Source: Marsupella aquatica (lineage: Eukaryota > Marchantiophyta). Taken from it: DNA of 64,000 bases. The notes beneath the pieces were generated by a model. The model searched no databases. It was not told the origin of the DNA and was given only the letters and a program-made list of their open reading frames with translations. Location: positions 23,498,001 through 23,562,000 of the forward strand of contig OZ316893.1 in NCBI GenBank assembly GCA_973895155.1, in the 5' to 3' direction. The position numbers and the translations under genes were made by a program. Below are positions 1-10,187 of this stretch, in pieces (within the stretch, counting starts at the first letter, position 1; each line of letters begins with the position of its first letter).

Positions 1-25
1 TACTCAGTCTTTTACATTGATCAAT

Positions 26-360
26 CTATTCATTAAAAGTGAATTATTATTCAATTTATGAACATTTGGGCAATAGAAAGTGCACATTTGGCCTTCAAAA
101 AGTGTACTATTAGGCAAGAAATAAAGTTGATGGCCATCATATGTACCACCATGTTCATCCTTTATAAATGAACTAGGATGAGACTCCTTCTAGTCATTCA
201 AGATCATTTTTGTGACCTCAAGTTTACAATTGATCATTTAGGTGTATAGTATTATACCATAGTGTACCTTTTGGGTTTAAAAAGTGTACATTTAGAGACC
301 AAAAAGTGAACATTTACAGGCCTAAAAGTGAACAAAATAAAATACACTTTTAATGAATAG
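26..360. mobile_element. MITE-like element with 16-bp terminal inverted repeats
   Basis: A perfect 16-bp inverted repeat (CTATTCATTAAAAGTG at 26-41 and its complement at 345-360) bounds an AT-rich segment of about 335 bp with no credible coding content. Inside, variants of a short motif resembling AAAAAGTGTACATTT recur in both orientations, as subterminal repeats do in non-autonomous TIR elements. No clear target-site duplication is visible. It lies just upstream of the gypsy protease and probably inserted into or next to the retrotransposon. The superfamily cannot be told from this sequence. Confidence 0.6.
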
Positions 361-394
361 GGTGATATTGTGAGAGACAGTTCAGACTATCTCT

Positions 395-1363
395 ATGAAC
401 CCGGTTCGGACAAACCCTAGCATTGGTAAGTTGACAGAATCAGGTAGTGATGCAGCAGGGATGACAGGTACCCTGCTGGGGGCGGCTACTGCCATAGTAC
501 GCACCGCATTATTTTCAACAACAGACATGCTGAACTTGGGAGTTGGTTTTGTAGAAATGTTCAGATTGACAGCTACAATCTATGAGGACACTCTAGTTGT
601 TGCTTCCCATGCAGAAGCAACTTGCAGTGTTCAAGCAGTGAACACCATGCCACCTACTACTACTAGTGAGACATGGCATGCAACAGCAGCGAGGTTGGTG
701 GATTTACCAGCACGCCCTGCATTTGAGAGGACTAGGTTTAAACCTAGTGTTGTGTCATTGGATAATCGGAGTGGTATCTTCCAATTAGTTGGGTCATCTG
801 GAACAATATACAAGCCAGAGAGAGTGTTATTGGATACTGGTGCTCAGCCCTTGATGTTGGGGAAGTCTGCCATACATGGATTATGATTGCGTCCAAAGAA
901 TTTGGAGGATTGTCCCTTTCCCATTCAGACTTTATTGGGGGGACCTACACCTACACAGCATATCACTAGGAAACCACTTGATTTGAGGATTCAGGAAGGT
1001 CATGCGGTAGATAACTCATAGATACAGGCGCAAGCTATTTTGACTAAAGTAGAGTCATATGATGTGTTGGTGGGATGTACAGTGCTCTACCCCATGGGAT
1101 TTATTCTTGATTTTTGGGATGAATCAGTGTCATATAGACCTGATTGGCAGTCAGGAGATGCTCGATTGAGCAGGTTGCCAATGAAATTCAATGGACCTGT
1201 GGGAGGCCCTAAATCCACACTATTGTCTTTGGCAGCATTCAATGGTGTAATTACTGGACCTGATAATTTGATTGAGGGTAATGCGCATGCAGCACATGTT
1301 CCACCATTGGAGGAGTCACATGAGGAGCAGAGATCATGTGGAGATTACCTGTTGGTAGTGTGA
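395..1363 (+). pseudogene. gypsy retrotransposon aspartic protease region (decayed)
   Basis: This is the left-most recognisable part of a Ty3/gypsy polyprotein. The frame at 395-886 ends in a retroviral-type aspartic protease active site: VLLDTGAQPLMLG, with DTGA as the catalytic triad. The frame then breaks at a TGA, and a second open stretch (1040-1363) carries the protease C-terminal half (DVLVGCTVLYPMGFILDFW). No gag/capsid zinc knuckle and no 5' LTR are seen to the left, so the element is 5'-truncated or continues outside the window. The domain is not functional as it stands, because stops interrupt it. Identification rests on the DTGA motif and on the downstream DNMT, RT and integrase. 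Confidence 0.75.
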
Positions 1364-1536
1364 TGCCACCAGTGTGGGGCATTGGACAGGCCTTGCCACA
1401 GGCAGCAGCACGATTGGTACATGACGCATGGCGTCATGCTTTTACACCATAGTCAAGAGTAGAGCAGTCTTGTGCAGATGGACCGGTGACTCTTTCACCA
1501 TTGGATACCACTCCTATTGCTTGGCAGGAGGGTTTT

Positions 1537-1891
1537 CACCGTGACAGCAAATAGCAAACAGATTTACTGTTACGAGCAAAAATTTTCCTGTTACGAGCAA
1601 AAGTTTACTGTTACGAGCAAACTAGACAATCTAAAAATGTGTCATTAAAAGTCACAATTTTCAAAATAATTTAAAACATGACAACTTTTTGCTAGTGTAA
1701 GGCGATACTATTACTAGCTCCGGGCGCTAGCCAAAAAATATCGACTCACAAAAAAAATTTAATATTTTTTCCCCAAATTTTTTTTCAAAATTTTGTTTTA
1801 GAAAAAAAGTTCCCAAAAAAGTTCCAAATTTTTTTCCACCCGTTTGCTGTTACGAGTAACTATTTGCTGTTTGTTGTTTGCTGTCACGGTG
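1537..1891. mobile_element. MITE-like insertion inside the gypsy polyprotein
   Basis: A perfect 15-bp terminal inverted repeat (CACCGTGACAGCAAA at 1537-1551, complement at 1877-1891) bounds 355 bp. The ends also carry repeated TGTTACGAGCAAA and GCTGTTTGTTGT subterminal motifs; the interior is A/T homopolymer-rich. The flanks are GTTTT on the left and GTTAT on the right, a possible imperfect 5-bp target duplication. Removing the element with one copy gives an uninterrupted coding frame (W-Q-E-G-Y-T-P) leading into the DNA methyltransferase domain. It therefore inserted after the coding region was established. No ORF lies within it. Confidence 0.7.
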
Positions 1892-2884
1892 GTTATACCC
1901 CTTGGAAGTATCCATCGGAGGGTATTTGCTTGTTAGATCTATTTGGTGGGATTAGCACTAGATTGGCTACTGTTCTTCAGGCAGGAATTCCTATGCGTTG
2001 TTATTTGTATGTGGAGACAGATGAGACAGCACGAAGGGTCTCCTTGCGGCATGTAGCTATGTTGGTGGATAGATATCCATAGTTGCTGCCAGTGGATGTT
2101 GTTTGTGGTTATCAGCATGCACTACTTGCTAATATTTCATTGTTAGGGGCGGATCATTTGCATCGTGTTGGCCTCATTGATTTGGTGATTGCTGGTTGGC
2201 CATGTCAGGGCCAATCTAGAGCTGGCGTTGGGCATGGCTTCATGATCCACGCTCTGCATTGTTTTGGGAGATGTTACGGGTGCTACATCATCTCCAGACA
2301 CATCAGACACAGTCTCCAACATACACTTTGGAGAATGTGCCATTGTTAGGTGATGATCGTAGTCAGATTGTTGCCAATGTTCACCAGATGCGGTCTTGGA
2401 TTGGACCTACTATGTTATTGGATGCTGCATGTGTGGGTTCTTGTGCACATTGTCCATGCTTATGGTGGACTAATTTGATCCCATGTGAGGTGCTGAAGTG
2501 CGCATTTGACAGCATTTCACGCTCACTAGCCTTAGTGGTGGATGACATTTTGGATCCAAGGCATCGTGCACAGGGTGTGATCCAACCTGATAGACCTCCA
2601 TTGGCAGTGGTCAATGTAGTTGGGCGCCCACGTTGTGCATTACCCACTCTTGTGAGCCACTCTGCTTCATATGCATTCAGAGTAGGTGGTCCTGGACTTG
2701 TGTGGAACATAGCTCTCCAGCGGTTAGTGGAGCCTACTGCTGATGAGAGGAAGCGTGCTATGGGATTTTTGATAGGCACCACTATAGTTGCCTCAGTATC
2801 TCAGAGTTCACGCCGCCAGGTCCTTGGTCAAGCAATGGATTTGAATTGCTTGACTTGGATTATCAGCTTGGGAGTAGCTGAATA
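1892..2884 (+). pseudogene. C5-cytosine DNA methyltransferase domain embedded in the retrotransposon (decayed)
   Basis: Canonical DNMT motifs occur in order. Motif I is LLDLFGGIST (about 1930-1960, SAM binding). Motif II is an acidic VETD (about 2010). Motif IV is DLVIAGWPCQGQS (about 2180-2218), with the catalytic Cys of PCQ. Motif VI is ENV, in TLENVPLLGD (about 2318-2350). Motif VIII is at CVGSCAHCPCLWWTN (about 2430-2475), then a variable target-recognition stretch. Motif IX is PTADERKRAMGF (about 2730-2770) and motif X is RRQVLGQAMD (about 2810-2840). Spacing resembles DNMT3/Dcm-type domains of about 330 residues. Known role of the family: transfer of methyl from SAM to cytosine C5. The copy is broken by a TAG (2080-2082) and a frameshift at about 2240-2260. 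The motif VIII arginines are replaced by Cys, as CGN-to-TGN changes would produce. It sits between protease and RT, in the same orientation, so it was part of the pol polyprotein. Confidence 0.85.
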
Positions 2885-3107
2885 GTTGCGGATGCACTCT
2901 ACTGGTGTTCCTGATCGTCCATTAGTGAGCTTGCGGTCCATTGAGATAATGATGACCACAGCTGGGGGTGAGCAGACAGTCCATGGACCTATGGCAAGAG
3001 TGACCAAGGTTGGACAGATTGTTGAGCAAGAAGAGACTGCTCAATCTACTACTAAATAACAATCATCGGCTATCTCTTCTACCCTACAAAAAGATATTAA
3101 GGATTTT

Positions 3108-4310
3108 GTGGAGAGTTGGGAGCCACAGATTGGTCCTAAGTTGACAAGGGAGGAGAGATGTCGCATGCATCAATTCCTGAAGAGTTACTGGAATTGTTTT
3201 GCATTCAGCATGAAGGATTTGGGGACATTGAAGGGCCCTGGTATTCAGATTGAATTGGCTAGTGATGCGCTAATCTTTTGTAGACCATACCATTATAGTG
3301 ACATGGAGAGAGCTCTGATTCAAAGCAGAACTCAAGATTTGTTAGAGGCTGGATTGGTGGAGATTTCATATGGGGAATATGCATCTGCCACAGTGATGCC
3401 AGCCAACTAAGAAAGATGTGCATGGCGCGACAATTACACAGATAGGCGCATGTGTGGTGATTACAGACCTATTAATTGCCAAACAAATCTGATCGATATG
3501 CCATGCCCACACCTGAGGAGATCTTTGATGTTGTGGGGCATGCAAAGGTTTTCAGTTCATTGGGTCTGAGGGTAGGGTACCATCAACTTCCAATTAGGCA
3601 TGCTGACAGGTCCAAGATAGCATTCTGGGGAATTGATTCTTATGATAAAGATCGTTTGTATTAGTGGTTGTTCTTACCATTTGAGTTGAAGAATGCACCA
3701 GCTGAGTTCCAAAGAGTCATGGATCGAATCCTTGCAGATTTGGATTTTGTCAAATGTTATATTGATGATATTTTGGTCTATTCTTGTACTGTGGAAGAAC
3801 ATCGACAACACTTGCAGATTGTGTTGGAGAGATTGAGAGCACATGGGTTGAAGCTCCATCCTGGCAAGTGTAAGTTCTTCGAAGACTAGATTGAGTATTT
3901 GGGCCACACTATATACCCAAGGGGATTGGGTGTACAACAGACTAAAGTGGAGGCCATTACACAGATTCCTCGTCCTACTGATGTGAGTAGAGTTTGTGAA
4001 TTCTTGGGATTGACGAGCTACTATAGGAGGTATGTTAAAGGATTTAGCCAGCTTGCTAAACCTTTAACCATACTCACTAACTAGATCAGGAATGGATTTG
4101 GGGTGATGATCAGGAGCATGCCTTTCAGGAGTTGAAGCAAAGGTTGGCATCATCCCCTATTTTGAGAAGACCCATTTTAGGTAGACCATTTCGATCAGCT
4201 ACACACTGATTGGAGTGGAGTAGCACTTGGAGCAGTGCTGACTCAGAAAGATGATGAAGGGCATGAGTTTGTTGTGGCATATGCTAGTAGATCAAACAAT
4301 TCAGCTGAGG
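3108..4310 (+). pseudogene. gypsy reverse transcriptase and start of RNase H (decayed)
   Basis: Ty3/gypsy RT is recognisable through several broken frames. There is an N-terminal segment at 3108-3410, then fingers/palm sequence (SDRYAMPTPEEIFDVVG, FSSLGLRVGYHQLPI) at 3476-3664. At 3668-3889 come LPFELKNAPAEFQRVMD and the catalytic YIDDILVYS box (metal-binding Asp pair intact). At 3899-4084 is the thumb (FLGLTSYYRRYVKGF). RNase H starts near 4190 (THTDWSGVALGAVLTQ). In-frame TAG/TAA codons separate nearly every block. RNase H is interrupted at 4314 by a 3.3 kb insertion and resumes at 7644. In an intact element this would copy RNA into cDNA in cytoplasmic particles; this copy cannot. Confidence 0.9.
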
Positions 4311-4314
4311 CTAA

Positions 4315-7300
4315 AACAAGAAGCCTTAAAGGGTGAGTAACAAGCCCAAACTCTAAGCACTCTCGTAAAAAAATTGCAGAAACAAAGAAAATGGCAAAAA
4401 AGTGGCCAAAAATACTACCTGTTTTTTGACAAAATTATAAAACAAACTGAAAGTATTAAAATGACACACTTTTTTCACCATCTCCTAATTACAAAATGAT
4501 CTCAACTTACTTTTGATAAAATTACTACCTATAATTTTACTATGCCATTTTAGCAATTTTTACCAAAACATGATTTGTATTTTTAACAAATGATCAAATT
4601 ACCTCCATAATTTATTAGACTTGGGAAATTTTCAAATTCATAAAATATGATCTCTTTTTGACTCTCCAACATGCGCCCCTTCACTCTTTGAGGAAGACTT
4701 TTCAATGGAAGATGATATCTCCACAAATTCACCACCTACGCTTCCAGATGTACCCGTTCTGATCCAAATCAGATCACTCAATGGCTCCTCTTTTACTCTC
4801 AACCTGGCTCTCAACATGCCTGAGTTTGATTTGTTAGGCAACATCTGAATTTCACAAACATATTGACCCAACTGGGCTCCCCCAACCTCTTCTTGGGGAC
4901 CTCTTCCAAATTCTTATTCTTCCCCTTCAAGTTAATTTCTTGATATTGATTGGCTTCCAATCTCAGCCAAATGATGCAAGTGTGCCCGGGTGACCTTCTT
5001 GTGATGATCCTTTCCTTGCCGGAATTATTTGCAGCCTCAGTAGGTCTTCTTGTGTCCCCGCTTGTGTCAGCGCTCTTACACCTTCCTGGAATTTGAGAGA
5101 TGTCAGACGACCATATTCACTCTCTCCCCTTGGTGCTTGTTGCAATGCTTGACCTTTCCAAAATGCACAACAATCTGGTTTTGAGACAGGACTTAGTGTT
5201 TTTAGAAACTTGTTACAATCGGTCTTCATGAATTCATGAGTCCGCTTTCTCAACTGTCCACTATCTTGAAGACCCTTGAGTCGGACACCCAAATTAACAC
5301 TAGTCTCAACCACATGGGATAGAACTTAACGCCCGGGGAGGCTAGTGCTCTCAAATGAGTGGGAAGAACTTAATGTAGACAAAACACACAAAAGAGCAAA
5401 AACCCTTTAACTTGAAACAAATGAAATAACATGTTTTCATGAATAGAGGACGCCTATTTGAACTTAATTGGTCCTTTCTCTAATTTAAATGAATAAGAAA
5501 TGCTTAAATCATTTTTCAATAATTAAGCCAATCCTTTCATGACATAGATGAACAAGTCAAGGAAAAAGTTGAAAAAATTATATTTCCAAAAGTTTTTTAT
5601 GACACAACACTTTATTAATTAGTCTTCTTGGCTACTAGGTGGTATCCTAGTCCTTTGACTTTTTGGCTTGTTGGGCAACTTAGGGCTTCTTTGGGCCTTT
5701 TCCCTTCCCCATACCTCCCTTTACTAGATTGCTCAATTATTAATCTCACAATATTGTTTGGACTACGCAATCCAGTTTACTTGGAGAAATAAATCATTTT
5801 TAGGTTTGCATTCCCACGTTTCATGAGGATAAACATTGGCATTAAAAACCCATATGTTTTTGCCCACCAGTAAAAACCCATATGTTTTTGCCCACCAAGA
5901 TACGTACTTCCATGACTCATGATTGGAGAGTTTGTCTTGTTGACCTACTGTTTCCATATGCTTTTTGGAATATTGGCATTTGGAGCACTTTTTGCTTTTA
6001 TTTCACCATATTTTTTGCATTTCTTGAGATTGAGTGGTTTGTCTTTATCCCCTTTTCTTTCACTTTTGAAGTCTTTCTTTTGGCTATTCTGGAGATTCTC
6101 TCCCTAAGATACCTTATTCTCTTTCATGAATTCATGAAGGGGCTACCACCTGGGAAACTGAGAAACCAAAAGCTTCATGAATTCATGAACCCCAAAACTG
6201 GTTGTGACAAAATACAAAGGGCAAAGACTCTGTTGCAGGCTCAATGACCTACAAAGGGCTAGGGTAGCCAATTGGCTATGGCAAAGGAGGCTGCGGCCTG
6301 GAGAGGGCTATTGCCCCTCACTTAAGCTCAAGTCGCATCAAGGTGCTGTCATCAGCTGCCGATTGAGGTCAGGCCTAATTTATGGTCTGGGAACGACTGC
6401 TAATCTCTGCTGTCGCCTTCAAAATCCTGAAGCTGAAATTTTGAATTCCTGGTTTGATGTTGATGCTTTGATTGCTGGATTTCACCTGAGTGTTGGACTT
6501 TGATTTCTCAGATTTGGTTATTGAATGAGCTTCTACTGTGATTGACTGCTGCTTGAATTAGCTGTGGTAGACTCTGATTAAATGAGACAGATTCCAATTA
6601 GGGGAGATAGCCACAAAGGATCAGGGATAATTTGTGAAAAATTGAGCTTGAGAGCTAGATCTCAATCGAGCAGACCTAAGGATTGAAGGGGGAGCGAGTG
6701 GAGGATGGGAGAGGGAGCAAGGGAGATTGGAATGGGATTGATAAGGATTGGAAGGGGATTGGAAGGGGATTGGAAGGGGGGCCATTTAGGGATTGGAGGA
6801 GGGTGGACAATCGACCGTCAGGGGAACGATCAACCATCAGAGGGGGATGGAGCACCGGAGGAGGGCAGTCGAGCATCAAGGGGATGATCAAACATTGGAG
6901 GGGGAGCGGTAAAAGATCGGGGGGGGGAGGGTTTAGGATTGGGGAAGGGTTTCACTAATCAGGGACCGGGGGAGGGCCGATCGGGAATCAAGATTGATCC
7001 AGGGAGGATTAAGGGTTGACCAGGCCTGGTCTGGGTCAAAATTGAGTCCAAGGTGGGTGGATTGGGAGCAGAAGCAAAGAGAACTATCGAGCTTGGGGGA
7101 ACTAACTGGAGGGAGCTAGGAGGATCAGGTAGCTTCTTTCAGGTGAGAACCCGGCTTCATGATTTCATGAAGCCAGGTGGCTGCCCAAATCAAACTCGAT
7201 GTACATTTCAATATTGGTATGGATCAAGAGAGTGGGGAGGACGTGAAGCGCACCAGAGTAGAGGGTGCAACAGAAGATGTAACTATTGAGCTAGCTCGGA

Positions 7301-7643
7301 TTGAAGCAAGGATCTTCTAGAAGTGGAGAGGAGGTTAGAGAAGCCTTAGATTAGTTGAGTTGCATTGTATTTAGAGATTTAGTGGACTTAGATGCACACC
7401 TACAATGGATAGTGGCATTCTAATTAAGATTTTGAGTTTGTAATTAAGTATGGATTTGTTGTTTTTGGTAATTGTGAAAATGATGTTGAAAATATCCCAA
7501 GATTTTCATTGAAAGAATTATAATAGCAAAGTTCACAAAACATGTTTCATTTTTATATGTTTTTTTAAAGCACTTTTGGAAAAATCATGAAAATCTTGAA
7601 AAAGGAATTCGGGCCTTGGACTCATCCCTTAAGGCTCCATGTT
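4315..7643. mobile_element. 3.3-kb TIR transposon inserted in the RNase H region, candidate TAA/CTAA target duplication
   Basis: The ends are related inverted repeats: the left end carries AGCCTTAAAGGGTGAGT (from 4322), and the complement of the right end carries AGCCTTAAGGGATGAGT (to 7636), extending imperfectly to the element edges. Flanks show CTAA at 4311-4314 and 7644-7647. Deleting the element plus one CTAA joins RNase H as A-E-A-K-Y-S-S-Y-E-G-E-C, the expected gypsy reading. A TAA duplication would suit the PIF/Harbinger TWA preference, but no transposase DDE domain was recognised. Internal open frames (for example 4638-4871 and 4963-5313 minus, 5882-6247 plus) look non-coding. Distinctive contents are four copies of a TTCATGAATTCATGAA-type palindrome (about 5224, 6123, 6173, 7155) and a G-rich GATTGGAAGGG repeat at 6740-6785. 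Confidence 0.65.
6740..6785. repeat. short tandem repeat, unit near GGATTGGAAGGG
   Basis: Three to four imperfect 14-15 bp units of a purine-rich GATTGGAAGGGG sequence follow each other within the 3.3-kb insertion. They belong to a wider G/A-rich tract (about 6680-7050). The open frames across this tract (6683-6958 and shadows) are compositional artefacts of the repeat. Confidence 0.6.
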
Positions 7644-8217
7644 CTAAGTATAGCTCTTATGAGGGAGAGTGTTTGGCAGTAGTGTGGACTGTGGAACACT
7701 TCTGCTATTACTTGTTTGGTAATCCTTTCACTTTGATCACTGATCATCAGCCTCTCAAGTGGTCATCAGCCTCTCAAGTGGTGAATGGAGTCTGACAAGC
7801 TTACTCGAAAGCTTGCAAGATGGGCACTGTTGTTGCAGGAGTATGATTTCCAGATTGTACATAGACCTGGAAAGGTGAACTTGGATGCAGATGGGTTGAG
7901 CTGCAACCCATGTACCAGTCAACAGGATGAGACTGGAGCCAAATGGCATGATGAGTTAGATAAGGAGATGGTGCCAGGATGGCATATATGCATCTGCCTT
8001 TCTTTGTTGGGTGCCAACATACAATGGATCTGTGGACTCTACCTCATTGGATGGAGTGGACGAGGCTTCAGATGTGGATGTTGGTGAGGTAACTTCTGGA
8101 CAACAAGATATTCACAATGATGTGAGAGTGTTGGAATATTTGCATAGTGGTTCTATTGTTGGCAGTGTTGATGCCAAGGAACGTGACAGGGTTCTACAGA
8201 GAGCCAAGAGGTTTTGA
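7644..8217 (+). pseudogene. gypsy RNase H C-terminal part and linker to integrase
   Basis: The RNase H reading resumes exactly after the 3.3-kb insertion (YSSYEGECLAVVWTVEHF), followed by the conserved TDHQPLKW. A 19-bp local duplication (TCATCAGCCTCTCAAGTGG repeated at about 7745-7782) then breaks the frame. It resumes at 7785 with ESDKLTRKLARWALLLQEYD and VHRPGKVNLDADGLS, the standard gypsy connection between RNase H and integrase. The stretch to 8217 is linker with further stops. The identification is secure because the order and motifs match Ty3/gypsy pol. Confidence 0.85.
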
Positions 8218-9167
8218 TGGGAGGGAACCATCTTCTAAGAGTACTGCGTGATGGTAGGGTGTTCGTGGTACCAAAACCATCACAACGAGTACATTTGGTG
8301 CGACATGCGTACGAGGAGTTGGGTCACTTTGGTGTGAAGCGCACTTACAGCTTGTTGCAAACACAGTATTGGTGGCGTGGTATGCACACTCATGTCAAAC
8401 AATTGATAGCTAAGTGTGTGGTATGTGATAGAGTGAGAGCATCATTTAATGCTCCCACTCCCCAGTTGCATTTGTTGCCGATCATGGGTTTGGGATATCG
8501 TTGGAGTTTGAATTTTATTGGTCCATTACCTGTTACCCAACGTCATAATCGGTATGTTTTGGTCATGGTGGAGCACTTCTCCAAGTTGATTGAGCTAGTG
8601 GCGTTGCCAGATAAAGCCAATGGAGGAGTTGCTGCTACATTTTTGGATTGCATACTCAGTCATTTTGGAGCACCAGCTGAGGTGTTGACTGATCAGGGAA
8701 CTGAGTTTCATGGAGAGTTTGAGAATTTGTGTGAGCAAGCTCTGATTGATCATCGTACTACCTCTTGTGATCATCTTGAGGCAGATGAATTAGCTGTAAG
8801 AGTTGTGCAAACTATGAAGAGAGGATTGCGTAAGTATGGCTTGCAAGTTGGTCATCTGGGAGATTGGGATCTCCAACTACCTTGGTTAGCTATGGGCTAC
8901 CGTTTCAGTTGGCAAACATCACTTGCATCCTTCTCACCTTACTTTTTGCTCTATGGTAGAGAGCTAGATTTGCCAGCAGCCATTTGTCGTGATGCATTAG
9001 TTGTGAACTTGGATGATCCTGATGTTTGGGTCAAGGTGTGTTCAGAGAGAGCACGGGTATTTCAGCGAGTGATGCCCATGGCTTTTGACAACCTTGCCAT
9101 TGCCCAACATCGTGATACTTTGAAGTATGCCACTATTCGTGGAGGAGGTTATCGTGCAAGCATTTGA
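8214..9167 (+). pseudogene. gypsy integrase (long open frame, catalytic residues altered)
   Basis: This 317-codon frame is the best preserved part of the element. An HHCC zinc-binding domain is visible (HLVRHAYEELGHFGV then CVVCDRVRA), followed by the DDE core. In a working integrase the core has Asp, Asp and Glu. Here the first position reads RWSLNFIGPLP, with Asn where Asp is expected. The second is intact (LTDQGTEFHG). The third block reads ADELAVRVVQT, with Val where the catalytic Glu of an ER-type motif is expected. So despite its length, this integrase is predicted inactive. The Asp-to-Asn change fits a G-to-A transition. Family role: insertion of cDNA into host chromatin. Confidence 0.9.
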
Positions 9168-9194
9168 TGATTTTATCCTATTGATTATGTTTAT

Positions 9195-9407
9195 TTGCAG
9201 CAAACAGCACCCACAACACTTGATGTGACCGTAGGCCGGACAATCTTACATGTGCGTGAAGTGTTGCCTTCTGGTGTCCTGATTTTGGAGGGACGCGATG
9301 GTATGGTTTGGAAGGATCATGTGCGCAACTGTGCACCATGTCACCTTCCCAACATTGATGGTACGGTAGATCTAATTCAAGCTTGGCACATGTTTGTGCT
9401 GGCTTGA
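9195..9407 (+). pseudogene. post-integrase tail domain (chromo-like/SH3-like position)
   Basis: A short open stretch follows the integrase after a small gap (9168-9194) containing stops. It reads as beta-rich tail sequence (TLDVTVGRTILHVREV, VLILEGRDGMVWKDHV, RNCAPCHLPNIDG). In many gypsy elements a chromodomain or GPY/F module sits here and influences target choice; no clear aromatic-cage chromodomain is seen. The frame ends at TGA 9405-9407, but a +2 shifted frame overlaps and runs into the PHD finger. Confidence 0.6.
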
Positions 9408-9550
9408 AATGTATGTTGTGTGGATCTTCTCAGGGAGCAGCTACTATGTTGATTTGTGATAAGTGTTCTAGAGGATGGCACATGTCGTGTTTGACACCAC
9501 CATTGCAGGTGATTCCTAGTGGATCATGGTTGTGTTCTCAATGTTGGTGA
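9395..9550 (+). pseudogene. C4HC3 PHD finger at the C-terminus of the gypsy polyprotein
   Basis: In the frame whose codons start at 9410, the sequence has the full PHD zinc-ligand pattern. It runs CMLC (9410-9421), MLICDKC, SRGWH with H four residues after Cys, MSC, then LTPPLQVIPSGSW and LCSQCW before a TGA at 9548-9550. This is C-x2-C / C-x2-C / H-x2-C / C-x2-C with the conserved Trp two residues before the last Cys pair. PHD fingers are known readers of histone H3 tails. The finger follows the integrase tail with one frameshift between them, and is followed by about 160 bp of untranslated sequence and the polypurine tract. It may steer integration or retain the element at chromatin (inference). 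Confidence 0.82.
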
Positions 9551-9714
9551 ATCCGACTAGTTATCAGTTTGTGTTCTCTTGGAAGATATGGATTGCAGGT
9601 AGGTGATCGATGGGGCTCACTTGCACCCGACCTCCTGATCTTCACACCTAAAAAGGTGTATATCAACCTTGTAGAACTCATGGCTAGCTAGAATTAGGGG
9701 ACTTTATTCCCAGC

Positions 9715-9726
9715 TAGGGGGGGCGA
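9715..9726 (+). promoter_or_regulatory. polypurine tract, plus-strand cDNA primer site
   Basis: A purine run (AGGGGGGGCGA) lies immediately before the TG that begins the LTR-like sequence at 9728. This is where the plus-strand primer of an LTR retrotransposon is expected. Position and composition are the only evidence. Confidence 0.6.
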
Positions 9727-9727
9727 T

Positions 9728-10187
9728 TGTGGGTTTTGGACATGTGTGGACATGAGTTCCACTTGTATTCCATTATCTTGTGTTTGTGATGTGGCAGTGT
9801 GACTATGTGTGGATGTATGTGACAAGCGATGTATGTTGTGTAGCGATGTGTATGCGCACGACAACTGTCACACCATTCTAGGTAGTGTTAGAGTGTATCG
9901 TACTATCTAGATCCGTATGTTTGGTATGTGTGCTATATGAGCCGATAAGGTTCCTTATGTGAGAGGGTAGTTCTCTCTTGTGAGGCATTGTTCAAAGGTT
10001 ATCTTTCAATGTTGAGCCTTGGAGAGGGGAGCTTGTGTGGTGGCTATGGTGGCTGAGAGCTCTCTCTATGTAGCGTAAATTCCTTGAGTGCAAGATGCGT
10101 TGGCTTGACATATGTGTGTGATCGGATCGGACAAGATTGAGTGCGTATTGTTGGCGTTGATTGTTGTTTGGATTCTATTGAGATTAT
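9728..10187 (+). repeat. 3' LTR of the gypsy element
   Basis: The sequence begins TGTGGGTTTTGGACATG directly after the polypurine tract. Its first 100 or so bases recur at 10188-10292 with about 5% differences, which is how the boundary was recognised. It carries TATA-like and CT-rich stretches but no coding sequence. The right edge is set only by the start of the second copy and lacks a clean CA end, so the true LTR may be slightly shorter. No 5' LTR lies in the window. Confidence 0.65.

Noticed and set aside
4963-5313. 116-codon minus-strand frame in the 3.3-kb insertion, considered as a transposase
   Set aside because: No DDE, zinc-finger or helix-turn-helix pattern. It overlaps a palindromic repeat and has low-complexity Gln/Gly/Leu content.
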